Below, in pieces: positions 31,935 through 40,821 of a stretch of 64,000 nucleotides of DNA. The notes beneath the pieces were generated by a model. It saw only the letters and a program-made list of their open reading frames with translations, made no database searches and was not told the origin of the DNA. Source of the stretch: Treponema sp. GTDB taxonomy: Bacteria > Spirochaetota > Spirochaetia > Treponematales > Treponemataceae. Position numbers and translations under genes: made by a program. Location: NCBI GenBank assembly GCA_017449265.1, contig JAFSJW010000014.1, positions 31,565-95,564 on the forward strand, read 5' to 3'. The stretch's first letter is position 1. Each line of letters begins with the position of its first letter.

Positions 31935-32573
31935 ATGAAAATTGCTTTAATCAACGAAAATTCCCAGGCGGCAAAAAATGCCGTAATTCTTGCCGCACTC
32001 AAAAAAGTCGTTGAGCCAAAAGGTTTTGAGGTGGTGAATTATGGAATGTATTCTGCTGACGATAAAGCCCAGCTTACATATGTTCAGAACGGAATTCTTG
32101 CCGCAACGCTTCTGAATGCCAAGGCGTGCGATTATGTTATTACAGGATGCGGTACTGGAGAAGGTGCAATGCTTGCGCTCAACAGCTTCCCTGGAGTTAT
32201 CTGCGGTCATGTTGCGACTCCGCTTGACGCATACACTTTTGCCCAGATTAATGACGGAAACGCAATCTCAATTCCGTTTGCGCTGGGCTTCGGCTGGGGC
32301 GGCGATTTGAACCTTGAGTACATCTTCGAGAAACTTTTCTGTGAGCCGAGCGGACAAGGCTATCCGCGCGAACGAGCCGTTCCTGAGCAGCGCAACAAGA
32401 AGATTCTTGACGGCGTTCGCGAGGTTGCGTTCAAGCCGTTCGTTGAAATCCTGAAATCTTTGGACAGGGATTTGGTAAAAGGTGCTTTTGCGGGCGAAAA
32501 ATTTCAGGAATTGTTCTTCAAGGATGCAAAAGATGAAAAAATCATTGCGGCGGTAAAAGAAATAATCGCATAA
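31935..32573 (+). CDS. RpiB/LacA/LacB-family sugar-phosphate isomerase
   Basis: A 212-aa protein of the ribose-5-phosphate isomerase B / galactose-6-phosphate isomerase fold: MKIALINENSQAAKNAVIL, ACDYVITGCGTGEGAMLALN (phosphate-binding loop, GCGTGxG) and GVICGHVATPLDAYTFAQIN. The C-terminal ~70 residues extend beyond RpiB (150 aa), so it belongs to the longer subfamily of unsettled substrate. Start at 31935 uses GGAG with 9-base spacing; the ATG at 31926 is too close to the site. Confidence 0.85.
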   Translation: MKIALINENSQAAKNAVILAALKKVVEPKGFEVVNYGMYSADDKAQLTYVQNGILAATLLNAKACDYVITGCGTGEGAMLALNSFPGVICGHVATPLDAYTFAQINDGNAISIPFALGFGWGGDLNLEYIFEKLFCEPSGQGYPRERAVPEQRNKKILDGVREVAFKPFVEILKSLDRDLVKGAFAGEKFQELFFKDAKDEKIIAAVKEIIA

Positions 32574-32603
32574 TTCCTAGAAGGATAAAGTAAATCTCTA
32601 AAA

Positions 32604-32638
32604 AATCGGCTGTTATTTTGATTTTAGCCGATTTTTTT
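32604..32638 (+). terminator. Terminator after the isomerase gene
   Basis: AATCGGCT (32604-32611) pairs with AGCCGATT (32626-32633), followed by a T-run. Confidence 0.8.
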
Positions 32639-32833
32639 ATTGAATTTGATGATTTTTTATTTTGCAAATATTGAAAATATGGTAGACTTTCACGATTATA
32701 TTTAAGGACGGCTATAAACCCATGTTTTGATGCTGCCCGATTGCTGCTACACGATGCGGCAAAACTTTTATTGGAGACAATTTCTAGAAACTGAAGTTTT
32801 TAGAAATTTCCTTAAAAAGGAGCAAATTAAAAA

Positions 32834-33442
32834 ATGAAGAAAATTATCGCTTTCGCTGCTGTTCTTTTCGCTTCTGTTTCTATTTTTGCTATTGAGCATT
32901 TTAATGTGGGCGCAAGAATGTCAGTTGACATAAATCTTTTTGATGTAAGAGCCGGTGATTATGATGCTGATATGAAGCCAGATGCTGGTATTGGAGTGAA
33001 TGTGCTTGCAAATATCGATCTTAAGAATGGATTCTGTATTCAGCCTGAGATTGGTTTTCATCATCACAAAATCATGGGTAAATTTAAGAATGGTGAGCGA
33101 GAAGGTCATTATAAGACTCTGGATGTTATTGCTCTTGCGGCTTACCGCTATGATTTGTGCAAATATGTGTTCTTGCAGCCTGCTGTAGGACCGAGGGTTT
33201 CTGCTACTCTCAATGAGATGAACGGAGACAAGGAATTCGACTACGGGCTTTTGTATTATTTTAACTTTGGTATTGATGTTGGTCTTACGCTCGGAATAAA
33301 CATCGGACCTGGTGCGGCTTTGGTTGATTTCAGGTTTGAGAACGATTTCACCAAGTTCATTGCAGACACTGATGACAAGCTGGAGCTTGGTATTGGGCGA
33401 GAAGTCTATATTTCACTTGGGTATCAGTTCAAAATCAAGTAA
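32834..33442 (+). CDS. Small outer-membrane beta-barrel protein
   Basis: A 202-aa secreted barrel: signal peptide MKKIIAFAAVLFASVSIFAI, then about eight amphipathic strands such as FNVGARMSVDINLF, GFCIQPEIGFHHHKIMG and LLYYFNFGIDVGLTLGINIG. It ends EVYISLGYQFKIK. Resembles OmpW/PorT-like eight-strand barrels. AAAGGAG lies upstream. The ~190-base leader holds a short inverted repeat TTTCTAGAAACT/TTTTTAGAAA (32782-32808), perhaps regulatory. It precedes two lipoprotein genes in the same direction. Confidence 0.75.
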   Translation: MKKIIAFAAVLFASVSIFAIEHFNVGARMSVDINLFDVRAGDYDADMKPDAGIGVNVLANIDLKNGFCIQPEIGFHHHKIMGKFKNGEREGHYKTLDVIALAAYRYDLCKYVFLQPAVGPRVSATLNEMNGDKEFDYGLLYYFNFGIDVGLTLGINIGPGAALVDFRFENDFTKFIADTDDKLELGIGREVYISLGYQFKIK

Positions 33443-33512
33443 TAGTCTATTTTTGAACAAAAACCTTAAAACTTCTGTTTAACCTTGTGTCTTTTCTGGG
33501 GTTTATTCGCAT

Positions 33513-34127
33513 ATGAAAAAGATTTTTGTACTGATATTACCCTTTGTTTTTGTTTGCATGCTTTGGCTCGGCTCATGTGCATCCTCATCTACAACTGTAA
33601 AGCGCATTGACGCTGAGACAAAAGTTGATTTAAGTGGCTATTGGAACGATACTGATGTGCGCGTTGTTGCGGAGACTCTCATAAATGAGTGCATGAATGC
33701 GAGTGCAATATCTTCGTTCCGGGCTGAGAACGGAAAACCTCCTGTTGTTATTCTCGGAACTTTCTCAAATAAAAGTGATGAGCATATTGATACATCTATA
33801 ATTGCGAAAAAATTTGAGATTGCCCTCATAAATAGCGGAAAAGTTGATTTTGTTGCCTCTGCTACTGAGCGTGGTGAAATCCGCGAGGAAAGAGCAGACC
33901 AGCAGATAAATGCGAGCGAGGAAACTGCAAAGCATGTCGGTAATGAGCTTGGAGCTGATTTTATGCTCGTCGGTTCAGTAAAAACAATCGTTGACATGGT
34001 TGCGAAAAAAATGACCAGAACATACTATGTTACGGCAGAAATGATTAATATTGAGAACAACAAAAAACTTTGGGCCGGCGAGGATCATTCAATCAAAAAG
34101 TATATAACGAAATCTTCTGTAAGATAG
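33513..34127 (+). CDS. lpoB: LpoB-like penicillin-binding-protein activator lipoprotein
   Basis: A 204-aa lipoprotein. Signal with lipobox GSC (LWLGSCASSS), then the LpoB fold: DVRVVAETLINECMNASAIS, PPVVILGTFSNKSDEHIDTS, KFEIALINSGKVDFVASATE, and LGADFMLVGSVKTIVDMV. In other bacteria LpoB is anchored to the outer membrane and activates a peptidoglycan glycosyltransferase (PBP1B); the spirochaete role is inferred. It is followed after 16 bases by an LPP20-type lipoprotein gene, so the two are probably co-transcribed. Confidence 0.85.
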   Translation: MKKIFVLILPFVFVCMLWLGSCASSSTTVKRIDAETKVDLSGYWNDTDVRVVAETLINECMNASAISSFRAENGKPPVVILGTFSNKSDEHIDTSIIAKKFEIALINSGKVDFVASATERGEIREERADQQINASEETAKHVGNELGADFMLVGSVKTIVDMVAKKMTRTYYVTAEMINIENNKKLWAGEDHSIKKYITKSSVR

Positions 34128-34143
34128 GTAAGTGCAGGTTTCA

Positions 34144-35109
34144 ATGAAAAAAAATATAATTTCATCGGTCTTTTTTTACTTTTTGGCTGCTGCTATCTTA
34201 GTATCATGTGCTTCAACAGGCGGTCATTCATGGATTTCATCTCCCGAAAAAAAATATTCTTCTGACAAATACATTGTTGCCGTAGGAAGCGGAAGCTCTA
34301 AGGCAACGGCGGAAAGCAACGCGAAACTTGCTATTTGCCAGCAGCTTGGCGAAAAACTTTCTGGCTCCCAGCGTACTGTATCTTCTGTTGATTCAAAAGG
34401 AAAAAATTACGGTGCAATTGACATAGATATTTCTGAGCAAGCTATTTTCAGCCATATCCACGGAATTTCCATAAAAGAAACTGCCAGTGACTTACGAAAG
34501 CACACATTCTATGCGCTTGCAGTTCTTAACAAAAATGATGAGATAACCTACTACTCGTCAAGAATCGCAAGTTCCGACATGGAAATTTCAAGTCTTATCT
34601 CAAGCGCACAAAAGCTTCGTGGTGACATAGCATCTCTTCCTACAATAAAGCAAGCTGTCAAACTGGCTCAGGATAATGAATACTGTATTCAGATTTTGTC
34701 CGCGATTCGTTCTTCGGGAAGACCGCTTGTTTCTTACGGAGGTCTGAACGATGTTGTCCAGAAGGCGTATGATTTGGCGCAGGCTGTGACCGTAAGCGTT
34801 GATTTTTCGGGCGATGAGGCTTACAACATAGAGCAGAGCTTTGTCGCAGTTCTCAAGGAACGCGGAATGAATGTAGTTTCTTCCAAGGAGGCAAAATACA
34901 TTTTGCAGGGAACTTCTACAATCGAGCCTACGGAAGTCGTTGGTCAGACATTGTATGTTTTCGTCAGATACAATGTGAACGCAGTCCTAAAATCAGTTTC
35001 AGGTGCGGTCGTAAAGAATTTTGAGATTACTGGCAGGGAAGGGCATCTTTCCATTTCTCAGGCAAAGAACCGTGCCCTGACAGTAATAAAAGATTCTATT
35101 GAATTTTAA
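34144..35109 (+). CDS. LPP20-type lipoprotein
   Basis: A 321-aa lipoprotein with lipobox VSC (AAILVSCAST). The LPP20 pattern: KYIVAVGSGSSKATAESNAK, LAICQQLGEKLSGSQRT, and HTFYALAVLNKNDEITYYSS. A second domain (SVDFSGDEAYNIEQSFVAVL and TLYVFVRYNVNAVLKSVSG) resembles the substrate-like beta domain of longer relatives. Start at ATG 34144 (signal peptide begins there). The end overlaps that of the convergent mrp gene by 4 bases. Together with lpoB it suggests an envelope-assembly unit. Confidence 0.82.
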   Translation: MKKNIISSVFFYFLAAAILVSCASTGGHSWISSPEKKYSSDKYIVAVGSGSSKATAESNAKLAICQQLGEKLSGSQRTVSSVDSKGKNYGAIDIDISEQAIFSHIHGISIKETASDLRKHTFYALAVLNKNDEITYYSSRIASSDMEISSLISSAQKLRGDIASLPTIKQAVKLAQDNEYCIQILSAIRSSGRPLVSYGGLNDVVQKAYDLAQAVTVSVDFSGDEAYNIEQSFVAVLKERGMNVVSSKEAKYILQGTSTIEPTEVVGQTLYVFVRYNVNAVLKSVSGAVVKNFEITGREGHLSISQAKNRALTVIKDSIEF

Positions 35110-35936
35110 TTCAGACTTGCCGCTATTGTATCAGCAACAGGGTTGAGGAAATCGCTTTCAATTTCTTCAACTTTACCAGCGTCGATTTTTTCCGAAATTT
35201 CAGGAGAAATCGGAATGCGGGCAAGTAACGGAATTCCGTACTCAAGGGCGATTTTCTCAACATGGCTTTTTCCAAAAACTGGAATTTCTTTTCCGCAATC
35301 GGGACATTTGATGTAGCTCATGTTCTCAACAATTCCCAGAATCGGAACATTCATAAGCCGCGCGAATTTTACGGATTTTTCCACGATGACGCGGACTAAA
35401 TCCTGTGGCGTTGATACGATGATTATTCCGTCTACTGGAATAGATTGCAATGTTGTCAGCGGAATATCGCCTGTTCCTGGCGGCATATCGATGAACATAA
35501 AATCAACATCTTCCCAAACAGCATCTTTCCAGAAATTGATAAGATAACCTGTTACCATTGCCGCCCGCAGTGCCACTGGATCGGTCTCATTCTCAAGCAT
35601 GAAGTTCAGACTCAGAATCTGTATGCCGGATTTCGTCCGCACCGGAATCATAATTCCCTTGTCGTCCCCCATGATGCTTTCGCCTTGAACGCCGAAACAT
35701 GTAGGAACGGATGCTCCGATAAGGTCGGCATCTATAATTGCGGAGTTGAAGCCTCTTTTTTGCATTTTTGCAGTCAGAAGCGAGCTTACGAGTGATTTTC
35801 CGACGCCGCCTTTTCCGCTCATAACGGCTATTACTTTTTTTACCTTGCTTCCATCTCGGAGAGGAACTTTTTCTATTTTCCGTTGGGCGCAAGAGCTTTT
35901 ACAAGTTGAACAATCGTGTGTACAATTCTCTGCCAT
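35106..35936 (-). CDS. mrp: Mrp/ApbC-type P-loop iron-sulfur carrier
   Basis: Fe-S cluster carrier ATPase of the MinD/Mrp family, 276 aa. A cysteine-rich N-terminus (CTHDCSTCKSSC) is followed by the deviant Walker A SGKGGVGKS, switch DADLIGAS, FIDMPPGTGD, and the C-terminal CPDCGKE pair for cluster binding. The extra N-terminal cysteines recall Nbp35-type proteins. Start at MAENCT, with GAGG 7 bases upstream. It is divergent from rsmE, separated by 32 bases, and convergent with the LPP20 gene. Confidence 0.93.
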   Translation of the reverse strand: MAENCTHDCSTCKSSCAQRKIEKVPLRDGSKVKKVIAVMSGKGGVGKSLVSSLLTAKMQKRGFNSAIIDADLIGASVPTCFGVQGESIMGDDKGIMIPVRTKSGIQILSLNFMLENETDPVALRAAMVTGYLINFWKDAVWEDVDFMFIDMPPGTGDIPLTTLQSIPVDGIIIVSTPQDLVRVIVEKSVKFARLMNVPILGIVENMSYIKCPDCGKEIPVFGKSHVEKIALEYGIPLLARIPISPEISEKIDAGKVEEIESDFLNPVADTIAASLN

Positions 35937-35968
35937 AAAATACCTCTTTAGGATATTATACATAAAAT

Positions 35969-36715
35969 ATGAATATATGTTTATTCACCGAAGAAGAACT
36001 TGGAAAACCTCTTTTGAGGAAAGATGAGCGGAACGAGCATATAATAAAGGTTCTGCACAAAAAAGAAGGCGATTCGTTTGATGCCGGAATTATCGGAAAG
36101 ATGAGCGGCAGGGCGACAATTACAAAAATCGATGAGAGCGGGGGAATTTTCTTTGATTTTGAAAGTTTGTCCGACGGAAAAGAGCTTTATCCGCTTACGC
36201 TAATTATAGGCTTTCCCCGTCCAATCCAGCTGAAACGACTTTTGCGCGATGTTGCTGGGCTTGGCGCAAAAAAAATCATTCTGACTGGGACGGAGCTTAC
36301 GGAAAAATCTTATCTTAGCTCAAATGTCGTTTCTGACGGGAGTGCGGAACGGATGCTTTTGGACGGAACCGTTCAGGCGGCAAGTACTCATGTTCCGGCT
36401 CTTTCTGTGCGCCGCTCGCTCAGGGAAACTCTGGAAAACGAGCTTTCTCAGAATGAGCTTAGGGTTGCGCTTGACAACCGTCGTGCAACGATGTCGCTTC
36501 ATTCTTGGCTGGAAAAGAATGTTCCTTTTGGAGCGGGAGAAAAATCAATCGTTGCGGCGATTGGTTCTGAGCGCGGGTGGACGGAAAACGAGCGCGATTT
36601 GCTTGAAAAATCTGGCTTTACGCTTTGTTCTATGGGAAAACGGGTTTTGCGTACGGAAACTGCCGCAACAGTCGCAAGCTCTGTAATTCTTGACAGGCTC
36701 GGATTTTTGGACTGA
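35969..36715 (+). CDS. rsmE: 16S rRNA (uracil-1498-N3)-methyltransferase
   Basis: SPOUT-family enzyme that methylates U1498 of 16S rRNA. The 248-aa protein has the PUA-like N-terminus (HIIKVLHKKEGDSFDAGIIG), the conserved LIIGFPRPIQLKRLLRDVA, GLGAKKIILTGTELTEKSY, ERMLLDGTVQAASTHVPAL and the SAM-binding knot VAAIGSERGWTENERDLLEK, ending RVLRTETAATVASSVILDRL. Length normal. The start lies only 32 bases from the divergent mrp start. Confidence 0.93.
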   Translation: MNICLFTEEELGKPLLRKDERNEHIIKVLHKKEGDSFDAGIIGKMSGRATITKIDESGGIFFDFESLSDGKELYPLTLIIGFPRPIQLKRLLRDVAGLGAKKIILTGTELTEKSYLSSNVVSDGSAERMLLDGTVQAASTHVPALSVRRSLRETLENELSQNELRVALDNRRATMSLHSWLEKNVPFGAGEKSIVAAIGSERGWTENERDLLEKSGFTLCSMGKRVLRTETAATVASSVILDRLGFLD

Positions 36716-36809
36716 AAAATTAGACCTGTTCGGAAAACTGATGTTTCCGAATCTTGCTATGGTTGCAACTCACAAAAACTAAAAATATAATAGAAATCAG
36801 GAAATAAAA

Positions 36810-37619
36810 ATGACGAATGATGAGATAAAAGAGTTGTTGCTGAAAATAGAAGAAACCGAACTTGATTTTTCAGTTACAATGACGGGAAAAGAAAGCACGA
36901 GGGTAAACGGGCTTTATAAACCCGACACCCATGAAATACTTCTTCACAACAAGAATTTTGAAGATGATATGCAGCTTGTGTACACGGCAATTCACGAATA
37001 CACACACCACCTTGAAACTGAAAAATATCTTGCTGAAACTGGCGGAAAACTCCCGATGAAAGGTTCAAAAGTTCATACGACTTCTTTTTGGACAAGATTT
37101 CACCAGCTTTTGCAAAAAGCCGAGGAGCTTGGAATCTACAAGATTTCGATTGATGAATCTCCTGAGCTAAAAGAGCTTACCGAAAAAATCAAGCGCGACT
37201 ATATCGAAGCGAACGGAAAGCTAATGGTTGAGTTCGGAAAACTTCTGATTCAGGCACATGAGCTTTGCAAAAAAGCGAACATACGATACGAAGATTATTT
37301 GGATCGTGTTCTGTGCCTTCCGCGCAACACTGCCAAGGACATTCAGAAAGTTGCTTCCGTTCAGGTAAATCCTGCAATTGGATTTGATAACATGAAAAAG
37401 GTTGCGCTTATAAAAGACCCTGATGACAGGGATTCTGCTTCAACTCAGATTCTTTCCGGAAAAGCTCCGGATACTGTTTCTGAACTTATGCGGAAAAAAT
37501 CAAGTGAGGGCGGCGATGTAAAAACGAAGCTTGAAAAAGAGAAAAACAGACTTGAAAAAACGATTGAGGCATTGCAGCAGCGTCTTCAATATGTAGAAGA
37601 AAGCCTTGAGAATATGTAA
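36810..37619 (+). CDS. HExxH-containing protein with C-terminal coiled coil
   Basis: A 269-aa cytosolic protein. Residues ~60-75 carry YTAIHEYTHHLETEKYL, a HExxH zinc-peptidase-like motif with a further Glu. The N-terminal strand ILLHNKNFEDDMQ precedes it as in small metalloproteases. The middle part is helical (ELTEKIKRDYIEANGKLMVE), and the end is a coiled coil (EKEKNRLEKTIEALQQRLQY). No signal peptide. Similar proteins occur in treponemes but I know no function. Preceded by AGGAAATAAA. It lies 24 bases upstream of ddl and probably shares its transcript. Confidence 0.7.
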   Translation: MTNDEIKELLLKIEETELDFSVTMTGKESTRVNGLYKPDTHEILLHNKNFEDDMQLVYTAIHEYTHHLETEKYLAETGGKLPMKGSKVHTTSFWTRFHQLLQKAEELGIYKISIDESPELKELTEKIKRDYIEANGKLMVEFGKLLIQAHELCKKANIRYEDYLDRVLCLPRNTAKDIQKVASVQVNPAIGFDNMKKVALIKDPDDRDSASTQILSGKAPDTVSELMRKKSSEGGDVKTKLEKEKNRLEKTIEALQQRLQYVEESLENM

Positions 37620-37643
37620 AAGACAAAAACGGTGGAAGGAAAT

Positions 37644-38774
37644 ATGAAAATCGCATTAATTTATGGCGGAAAATCTGGGGAACATGAGATTTCCCTTGTG
37701 TCGGCGGCAGCAGTAGCACGCAACATAAAATCTGAGCATGAGATTGTTCTTATTGCAATAACAAAATCGGGAAGATGGTTTTTGCAGGGGGAGGACGAAC
37801 TGAAAAAAGTCATTTCAGATGAAAAAGCCTGTTTTAAAATCACGGAAGAGGCCTCAAAAGAAGTGTTTTTAGTTCCGGCTGGTGGAACGGAGAGAACGTT
37901 CATGGTTGACAACAACTTTTTGGGCGTAGATGTTGTTTTTCCCGTGCTTCATGGTACATTCGGGGAGGATGGAACGATTCAAGGGCTTTTTGAGATGGTT
38001 GATGTTCCGTATGTTGGCTGCGGAGTATGCGCGAGCGCAATAACGATGGACAAGGAAAAAACAAAATCTCTTCTTGCCAATGCAGGTATTCCTGTTGTGC
38101 CTGGCGTTTGCGTCCGCCGTTCCGATTTGGCAGACTGGAAGCATTATGACGAAATCCTTGCGCGCGTCCAGAATGAATTTGGATTTCCGCTGTTCGTAAA
38201 GCCGTGCTCGGCTGGTTCTAGCGATGGGGCTTCTTTGGCAAAGGATTTACAGCACTTAAATGGCGCAATTATGGAAGCCTTTTTGTGGGATGACAAAATA
38301 TTGATTGAGAAAGCTATTGATGCGCGGGAAATTGAGTGCGGCGTGACTGGAAATCCGACGGTATGCGACGGTTCAGTTGATTTTGAAAAGACAGTTGCTT
38401 ATGGCCCCGGGGAAATTGCGCCGAAGCATGATTTTTATGATTACGATGCCAAGTACAATGACCCTGACGGTGCAGACCTTTTGATTCCCGCTAATCTTGT
38501 TGATGAAAAACTTGAGGAAATCAGGACAATTGCAAAAAAAGCTTATGAAGCCCTAGATTTGAGCGGTCTGAGCCGTATTGATTTCTTTATCGATAGAAAA
38601 GACGGGGCATTGTATCTTAATGAAATCAATACTATGCCAGGATTCACGCAAATCAGCATGTTCCCGAAAATGTGCGAGAAATTCAATCTTGGGTTCACGA
38701 GTCTGACAGAGCTTCTTATAAATGAAGCTTTGAAACGATTCAAGAAAACAAGAGAGCTTCGCACATCAAGATAG
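37644..38774 (+). CDS. ddl: D-alanine--D-alanine ligase
   Basis: ATP-grasp ligase making the D-Ala-D-Ala dipeptide for peptidoglycan. 376 aa. Signatures: IYGGKSGEHEISLVSAAAV, VFPVLHGTFGEDGTIQGLFE (HGxxGEDG), PLFVKPCSAGSSDGAS, and the metal-binding end GLSRIDFFIDRK/LNEINTMPGFTQISMFPKM. I start at ATG 37644, with GGAAGG upstream; the GTG at 37632 is in the ribosome-binding site. The stop overlaps the convergent uvrB stop by 9 bases. Confidence 0.96.
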   Translation: MKIALIYGGKSGEHEISLVSAAAVARNIKSEHEIVLIAITKSGRWFLQGEDELKKVISDEKACFKITEEASKEVFLVPAGGTERTFMVDNNFLGVDVVFPVLHGTFGEDGTIQGLFEMVDVPYVGCGVCASAITMDKEKTKSLLANAGIPVVPGVCVRRSDLADWKHYDEILARVQNEFGFPLFVKPCSAGSSDGASLAKDLQHLNGAIMEAFLWDDKILIEKAIDAREIECGVTGNPTVCDGSVDFEKTVAYGPGEIAPKHDFYDYDAKYNDPDGADLLIPANLVDEKLEEIRTIAKKAYEALDLSGLSRIDFFIDRKDGALYLNEINTMPGFTQISMFPKMCEKFNLGFTSLTELLINEALKRFKKTRELRTSR

Positions 38775-40772
38775 CTTTTTGCCGTAAGTCCGCTCTATTT
38801 CAAGAATTTGGTCTCGGAGTGCGGCAGCTTCTTCGTATTCAAGACGCTCCGCACATTCGGACATTTCTTTCTTTAGCATTTCGACAAGTTTTTTGCGCTG
38901 CTTTGCATCAAATAAATTCGCGCCGCTTTTCAGAATGTTCACATCGCTTTGTGCGTTGGATTCGCTGTCTTTTTGCTGGCGGACAAGTATATCCTGCACG
39001 GCTTTTGATACTGTGTGCGGTGTGATTCCGTGTTCTTCGTTGTATTTTTCCTGAATTTCACGCCGGCGTTTTGTTTCTTCAACGGCTTCTTTGATTGCGG
39101 GAGTGATTATGTCCGCATACATTACGACAGTTCCGTTCTCGTTTCGTGCTGCGCGGCCGATTATCTGAATGAGGCTTGTTACTGACCGCAAGAATCCGAT
39201 TTTGTCGGCATCAAGAATAGCGATGAAACTGACTTCTGGAAGGTCTATTCCTTCACGGAGCAGGTTAATTCCAATTAGAACATCTATTTCTCCCGTTCTG
39301 AGTGATTTTAAGATTTCTACTCGCTCAAAAGTGTCAATTTCAGAATGAATGTATTTAACTTTCATCCTAAGCCCCAGAAGATAATCGGTCAAATCTTCCG
39401 CCATTTTTTTTGTGAGAGTAAGAATAAGGCTTCTCTCGCCTTTTTTGACGCGCTCTTGAACTTCCTTGTAGATGTCTTCCATTTGTCCTTCGCTTGGGCG
39501 AATGAAAATAAGGGGGTCAAGAAGTCCCGTCGGTCGGATTATTTGTTCGACGACTTGAGTAGACTGAGCGATTTCTTCTTTGCGCGGGGTGGCAGTCACA
39601 TAAATAACTTGATTCAGTTTCTTTTCAAATTCTGCGAATTTAAGCGGACGGTTATCAAGAGCCGATGGCAGGCGGAAGCCGAAGTCAACAAGATTCTGCT
39701 TGCGGCTTCTGTCCCCTTCGTACATTGCTCCTATTTGAGGAACTGTGACATGTGCTTCATCAATCATGCACAGAAAATCGTCCGGGAAATAATGGAGAAG
39801 AGTTGCGGGCGGGGCTCCCGGCTTTCTTCCGGCAATCGGAGCGGAGTAATTTTCTATGCCAGAGCAATAGCCCATTTCTTTCATCATTTCGATGTCATAG
39901 GTTGTCCGCGTTTTTAGTCTCTCTGCCTCAAGAATTTTTCCTTGAGCGTGCAATGTTTCAAGGCGTTCTTCAAGTTCTTTCTCAATGCGCTCCGTTGCAA
40001 GCACAAGCTCGCTGTGCGGTACTACGAAGTGCTTTGACGGATAGATAAAAAGCTCGTCCAAATCCTCTTCAATGTCTCTGTTAAGCACATTGAAACGCCT
40101 TATTCTTGCAATTTCGTCAAAATCAAGCTCTATTCTGTACGCGCTGTCTGTTTCCATGTAGGGCGGAAAGATTTCGATTGTGTCCCCGCGAACGCGAAAG
40201 TTACCGCGCTCCAGAATCATGTCGTTTCGCTGATATTGGATAGAATTAAGCCCAAGCTCAAATTTCCGTATGTCGAAAACTTCACCTTTTGAAACATGGA
40301 CGCGCATTTCTTTGTACAAGTCCGGCATACCAAGACCGTAGATGCAGCTGACCGTAGCCACCACAATGACATCTCTCCGCTCCATGAGGGAATATGTGGC
40401 CTTTATCCTGAGATTATCGATTTCTTTGTTTACATCGGCATCTTTTTCAATATACAAGTCCCGTGCAGGAACATACGCTTCCGGCTGATAATAGTCGTAA
40501 TACGAAACGAAATACTCAACGGCGTTTTTCGGAAAAAAAGACTTGAATTCTCGATATAACTGTGCGGAAAGAGTTTTGTTATGGGAAATAATCAGCGTCG
40601 GTCTTTGGACTTTTTCGATTATTTTTGCCATAGTAAATGTTTTTCCAGAGCCAGTCACGCCTTTTAGCGTTTGGTAGCGGTCTCCACGCAAGAATCCTTC
40701 GGAAAGGCGTTCTATTGCCTGCCCCTGATCGCCAGAAGGCTCATATTTTGAAACAACTTCAAATTTTCTCAT
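38766..40772 (-). CDS. uvrB: Excinuclease ABC subunit B
   Basis: Damage-verifying helicase of nucleotide excision repair. 668 aa. Motifs: Walker A GVTGSGKT, the beta-hairpin YYDYYQPEAYVP that clamps DNA, DEAHVTVPQ (Walker B), the conserved VTATPRKEE, motif V/VI IGINLLREGIDLPEV and QIIGRAARN, and the C-terminal UvrC-binding domain (LEYEEAAALRDQI). Last gene of the likely hprK-ptsH-lexA-holA-uvrB unit, 49 bases after holA. No LexA-type operator was recognised directly upstream. Confidence 0.98.
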   Translation of the reverse strand: MRKFEVVSKYEPSGDQGQAIERLSEGFLRGDRYQTLKGVTGSGKTFTMAKIIEKVQRPTLIISHNKTLSAQLYREFKSFFPKNAVEYFVSYYDYYQPEAYVPARDLYIEKDADVNKEIDNLRIKATYSLMERRDVIVVATVSCIYGLGMPDLYKEMRVHVSKGEVFDIRKFELGLNSIQYQRNDMILERGNFRVRGDTIEIFPPYMETDSAYRIELDFDEIARIRRFNVLNRDIEEDLDELFIYPSKHFVVPHSELVLATERIEKELEERLETLHAQGKILEAERLKTRTTYDIEMMKEMGYCSGIENYSAPIAGRKPGAPPATLLHYFPDDFLCMIDEAHVTVPQIGAMYEGDRSRKQNLVDFGFRLPSALDNRPLKFAEFEKKLNQVIYVTATPRKEEIAQSTQVVEQIIRPTGLLDPLIFIRPSEGQMEDIYKEVQERVKKGERSLILTLTKKMAEDLTDYLLGLRMKVKYIHSEIDTFERVEILKSLRTGEIDVLIGINLLREGIDLPEVSFIAILDADKIGFLRSVTSLIQIIGRAARNENGTVVMYADIITPAIKEAVEETKRRREIQEKYNEEHGITPHTVSKAVQDILVRQQKDSESNAQSDVNILKSGANLFDAKQRKKLVEMLKKEMSECAERLEYEEAAALRDQILEIERTYGKKLS

Positions 40773-40821
40773 AGAAATACGCCCTCATCAATTCTTTTGA
40801 AATCGGCGGCCCATTTTTCAA

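Noticed and set aside
32782..32808. Inverted repeat TTTCTAGAAACT/TTTTTAGAAA before the barrel gene as a riboswitch
   Set aside because: Too short and not matching a known riboswitch; kept only as a remark in the gene entry.
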